Assembly: GCF_001983935.1 (NCBI RefSeq)
Contig: NZ_CP017641.1
Location: 1,054,001 to 1,118,000, forward strand
Direction of reading: 5' to 3'
DNA: 64,000 nt
DNA from: Fuerstiella marisgermanici
GTDB taxonomy: Bacteria; Planctomycetota; Planctomycetia; Planctomycetales; Planctomycetaceae
Part shown: piece by piece, positions 61,595 through 64,000 of the stretch
Position numbering within the stretch: the first letter of the stretch is position 1
Layout of the letters: each line of letters opens with the position of its first letter
Notes under the pieces: model-generated
What the model was told of the DNA's origin: nothing
The model's database searches: none
What the model saw: the letters and a program-made list of their open reading frames with translations, nothing else
Made by a program: the position numbers and the translations under genes

Positions 61595-61653
61595 CAATCC
61601 GTTGCACACGCAAGCTGTGTGCCGCATGGAAACATAGATTGACGTCGTTCTTC
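61595..61653 (+). other. attC site 12, right part (interrupted by copy 3), atypical
   Basis: It starts AATCCGTTGCACAC like other sites and ends GACGTCGTTCTTCG with a core-like GTTCTTC at 61647. The arms are shorter and self-complementary (GCACAC/GTGTGC). The site is eroded or of a different class. Confidence 0.55.
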
Positions 61654-61691
61654 GCGACCTCAAGCTGCGACTTCATTTAGAGTTTTTACTC

Positions 61692-62429
61692 ATGGTACAA
61701 CAGATGACATCACTGGTTGTCGGTGCGAGTGGCGCGACGGGGCGGCTGCTTGTTGAACAACTTCTTGACCGGGGGCAACGCGTCAAAGCCATCGTGCGGT
61801 CTCCCGATAAGTTGCCCAGAACGCTGTTAGACCATCAACATCTAACCGTGATTCAGGCTGGAATTGCTGAGGCCAGCGACACTGAACTGGCAGAATACGT
61901 CAAGGGTTGTGATGCCGTAGCCTCGTGCCTGGGACATAACTTGACACTGAAGGGCATTTATGGTCAACCTCGCAGGTTGGTCACTGATGCGATTCGCCGG
62001 CTATGCAACGCGGTCAAATCAAACGCAACAGAGCGGCCAGTCAAGTTCGTGCTGATGAATACGGCCGGAAATTCTAATCGTGACCTTGTCGAACCCGTTT
62101 CGTTTCATCAAAAGTGCGTAATCGGGATGCTGCGGCTGAGCGTCCCTCCTCATGCAGACAATGAGGAGGCGGCCGACTATCTGCGTACCGTGATTGGTCA
62201 AACGGATCAGGCAATCGAATGGGCCGTCGTTCGCCCAGATAGTCTGACCGACGAATCGGCCGTCAGCGAGTACCATGCGTACCCGTCGCCGACGCGAAGT
62301 GCGATCTTCAACGCGGGTAAGACGAGCCGAATCAATGTCGCGCACTTCATGGCAGACCTGATTGTCGACGATGATGTGTGGACACGCTGGAAAGGTCAAA
62401 TGCCCGTCATCTATAACGCGGGATATTAA
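61692..62429 (+). CDS. Cassette 13: NAD(P)-binding (atypical SDR / NmrA-like) protein
   Basis: 245 residues with the Rossmann motif SLVVGASGATGRLLVEQLL near the N-terminus. KAIVRSPDKLP and GCDAVASCLGHN follow, typical of atypical short-chain dehydrogenases of the NAD(P)H-binding type. The conserved region AIEWAVVRPDSLTDES lies toward the C-terminus. The substrate is unknown. The start is at 61692 or 61704; no strong ribosome binding site for either. Confidence 0.87.
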   Translation: MVQQMTSLVVGASGATGRLLVEQLLDRGQRVKAIVRSPDKLPRTLLDHQHLTVIQAGIAEASDTELAEYVKGCDAVASCLGHNLTLKGIYGQPRRLVTDAIRRLCNAVKSNATERPVKFVLMNTAGNSNRDLVEPVSFHQKCVIGMLRLSVPPHADNEEAADYLRTVIGQTDQAIEWAVVRPDSLTDESAVSEYHAYPSPTRSAIFNAGKTSRINVAHFMADLIVDDDVWTRWKGQMPVIYNAGY

Positions 62430-62516
62430 CTGTTGTGTACTGAGTCGCAGGTTGCGCGGCTTGTTTGAATTGAATCCTGTTCGCCGCGATCCGGTGGCCC
62501 TGGACCTTTAGTCACG
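62424..62516 (+). other. Degenerate attC-like site
   Basis: R''-like TATTAAC at 62424, arms GGTTGCGCGGC and GCCGCGATCC, then CTTTAGTC where the core G of GTTAGTC has become T. Probably inactive. Confidence 0.5.
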
Positions 62517-62536
62517 AGATGTGAGTCCCGTATTTT

Positions 62537-63037
62537 ATGAGCCGAATTGAACTGCTGACCGAGAATTTTCGTTCTGTCCGACGATACACGAACATGGTGA
62601 TTGACGGAATTAGTCCTGACGATTGGTTTCGCGTCCCCGATGCATGCCCCACTCACATTGCTTGGCAGATTGGCCACATCACTATCGGCAATTACGGTCT
62701 GGCCCTTGCGATTCCACGCGGCGATCGCCCGGATGATGTGGAGCTGGTTCCATTATCGTTTCGTGAGCAGTTTGCGCGAGGTTCCACACCTGATGCGGAT
62801 CCTACTGCCTATCCCTCGATTGAATTGATTACTTCGACATTCAACCGAGTCCACGACCAAATACTCGCGGAACTTCCCACATTCACCGACGAATTGCTCG
62901 ATGATTCCCCTCCTCTTGAACATCCTATGTTTAGTACCAAGTTTGGCTCGTTGCTGTGGAGCATTCAACATGGGTACACACACGCCGGACAGATCTCATT
63001 GCTTTATCGTCTAAACGGAGGCACGCCGAGGTTCTGA
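62537..63037 (+). CDS. Cassette 14: DinB-like protein
   Basis: 166 residues resembling DinB/DUF664 four-helix-bundle metal proteins. Metal-binding His residues are probably in THIAWQIGHITIGNYG and IQHGYTHAGQISLLYRLNG, the latter a signature of the family. The N-terminal helix is LLTENFRSVRRYTNMVIDGISPDDW. Members include thiol-dependent transferases. Specific activity unknown. Confidence 0.85.
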   Translation: MSRIELLTENFRSVRRYTNMVIDGISPDDWFRVPDACPTHIAWQIGHITIGNYGLALAIPRGDRPDDVELVPLSFREQFARGSTPDADPTAYPSIELITSTFNRVHDQILAELPTFTDELLDDSPPLEHPMFSTKFGSLLWSIQHGYTHAGQISLLYRLNGGTPRF

Positions 63038-63182
63038 GCGGCAGCGCGGGTGGACCGTGTTTCTGAAAGCCGCGGGGAGCAAAGAATGCTCTGAGATGTC
63101 GTTCCGAGGGAATTTGAAAGCATCGTCACTGCCGGAAAGCCGGGATTTCAGGCGTCAACCTTTTACTGGAGAACAATCACCA

Positions 63183-63650
63183 TTGAAGCTGCGTCGAAAT
63201 CGCGTGATAGTTTCAGTGTTGGCGGCATTAGTCGTCATCACAGGATACAGTGTGTACTCCATCAACCAGAATATACGTAACTCGTACGCCGTGTGGTGGG
63301 TTGCGGACATGGTCATTGAACACTTGCGTGCGAATGACAACCAGTGGCCAGATTCGTGGAAAGACCTGCGCGATGACTATCGAACTAGCGTCGATCGTTC
63401 GGGACAAGCTTGGCAGTTTGAAGAGCTGCGATCTCGCGTTTCTGTAGACTTCAACATTGACAGTCACGCACTCAATGCAGCGGTTCAACAAGCCACAGAA
63501 GCGGAGTTCCGCGTCATTTGGTTGTCCGATGGCAGTACGGTGCACTGGCAATCGCACGAGCCAAATTCTATGGTGTTTAACTACTTCAAAGGCGTAACTT
63601 CTATTGAACCAGTGCACACTGGATTCGGAGGAACCTCACCGGGCAAGTAG
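63183..63650 (+). CDS. Cassette 15: membrane-anchored hypothetical protein
   Basis: 155 residues from a TTG start at 63183 with GGAG upstream; an in-frame start at 63057 is possible. One N-terminal helix (VIVSVLAALVVITGYSVYSI) is followed by a soluble domain of about 120 residues (MVIEHLRANDNQWPDSWKDL to VFNYFKGVTSIEP). The pattern resembles small planctomycete proteins of unknown function. No domain recognised. Confidence 0.7.
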   Translation: MKLRRNRVIVSVLAALVVITGYSVYSINQNIRNSYAVWWVADMVIEHLRANDNQWPDSWKDLRDDYRTSVDRSGQAWQFEELRSRVSVDFNIDSHALNAAVQQATEAEFRVIWLSDGSTVHWQSHEPNSMVFNYFKGVTSIEPVHTGFGGTSPGK

Positions 63651-63729
63651 ACACTGCAATAGGATCGAGCTCGGTGAAGACATTTGCAAACCATGCAGCG
63701 GGGCCGAATTCGGCGAAGCTTAGCGTGAT

Positions 63730-64000
63730 ATGGCATCGCAGGAGCCTGCACTGTTTGTGACTGATTCAACCACACGTAAGCGTGACCTCGCCAAAGAGGA
63801 CTGCCGCACTTTGAAGCAGTGCTTCTGTGTCGGCGCACTCATGGTGTTGATCTACTCTCTCGTCAATTGCCGGTGGACTGCTACTCTTGTTACCGTGAAT
63901 AGTGGCACCTGCTCCCTACACCTGTCGCGAGCTCCAATTTGGGATCCACCGGCAGCACCCGCGTACGCCGACTTCGCGAATTCATTCCCGTTTTTGCAAG
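63730..64000 (+). CDS. Cassette 16: partial hypothetical protein, runs off the window
   Basis: An open frame from ATG 63730 continues to the window end without a stop (90 codons). The translation is MASQEPALFVTDSTTRKRDL and on, with one hydrophobic segment (VGALMVLIYSLVNC) and then a soluble part. The sequence upstream (63660-63728) resembles a degraded attC (TTAGCGTG core-like). Truncated by the window, so the full product is unknown. Confidence 0.6.
   Translation, partial: MASQEPALFVTDSTTRKRDLAKEDCRTLKQCFCVGALMVLIYSLVNCRWTATLVTVNSGTCSLHLSRAPIWDPPAAPAYADFANSFPFLQ

Overview
The window reads as chromosome of a marine-type planctomycete. The reasons are protein-level: many large secreted proteins, a 1,350-residue cytochrome c/LamG/propeller protein, PQQ-like propellers starting with FRGPNGQG, an exosortase-A-type exopolysaccharide locus, an EpsC-type serine acetyltransferase beside a long SerA, and an integron integrase with an N-terminal extension of the kind found in planctomycetes. 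No rRNA, tRNA or CRISPR was seen.

Region 1 (1-46 kb) is ordinary chromosome. Its envelope and exopolysaccharide genes are a Wza-type export lipoprotein, an SH3 protein, and an operon at 18.0-25.6 kb with a tyrosine autokinase, a polysaccharide deacetylase, a TIGR03087-type glycosyltransferase, an O-antigen-ligase-like protein and an unknown secreted protein. Serine/cysteine synthesis is represented by serA and cysE. Lipoprotein maturation is represented by lnt with a small lipoprotein just downstream. Also present are the helicases RecQ and RecG, a YebC regulator, several hydrolases (GH2, alpha/beta hydrolases, class 3 lipase, creatininase, enolase superfamily), a secreted-toxin-like nuclease, and a 57-residue Flp pilin. 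Two copies of a palindromic MITE-like repeat and one 258-bp inverted-repeat element lie between genes.

Region 2 (45-64 kb) is a chromosomal integron. It has an integrase gene (minus strand), an attI-like core at 46547, and about 16 cassettes running rightward. Cassettes were delimited from the sequence: the first bases of each (after G|TT) are complementary to the R'' box ending the same cassette, over 6-11 bases, and each attC has imperfect arms with one extra base in the 5' arm. Cassettes encode small membrane proteins, a DUF1963/YwqG protein, a SUKH (SMI1/KNR4) protein, an NAD(P)-binding protein, a DinB-like protein and unknowns. Three cassettes have no supported gene. The right end (after 62.4 kb) has decaying attC sites.

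The most unusual feature is a 2,650-bp unit present three times (47885-50534, 51438-54087, 58945-61594). It carries an IS91-type HUH transposase and a tyrosine recombinase. Each copy splits a different attC at exactly the same place, right after the AAC of R''. Read on the minus strand, the unit has the architecture of an integron cassette: it begins TTCAAG after a G, ends in its own attC-like hairpin whose R'' (CTTGAAC) pairs with its own start, and keeps the extra base in the correct arm. It therefore looks like a transposon that is also a gene cassette, inserted backwards at attC R'' boxes.
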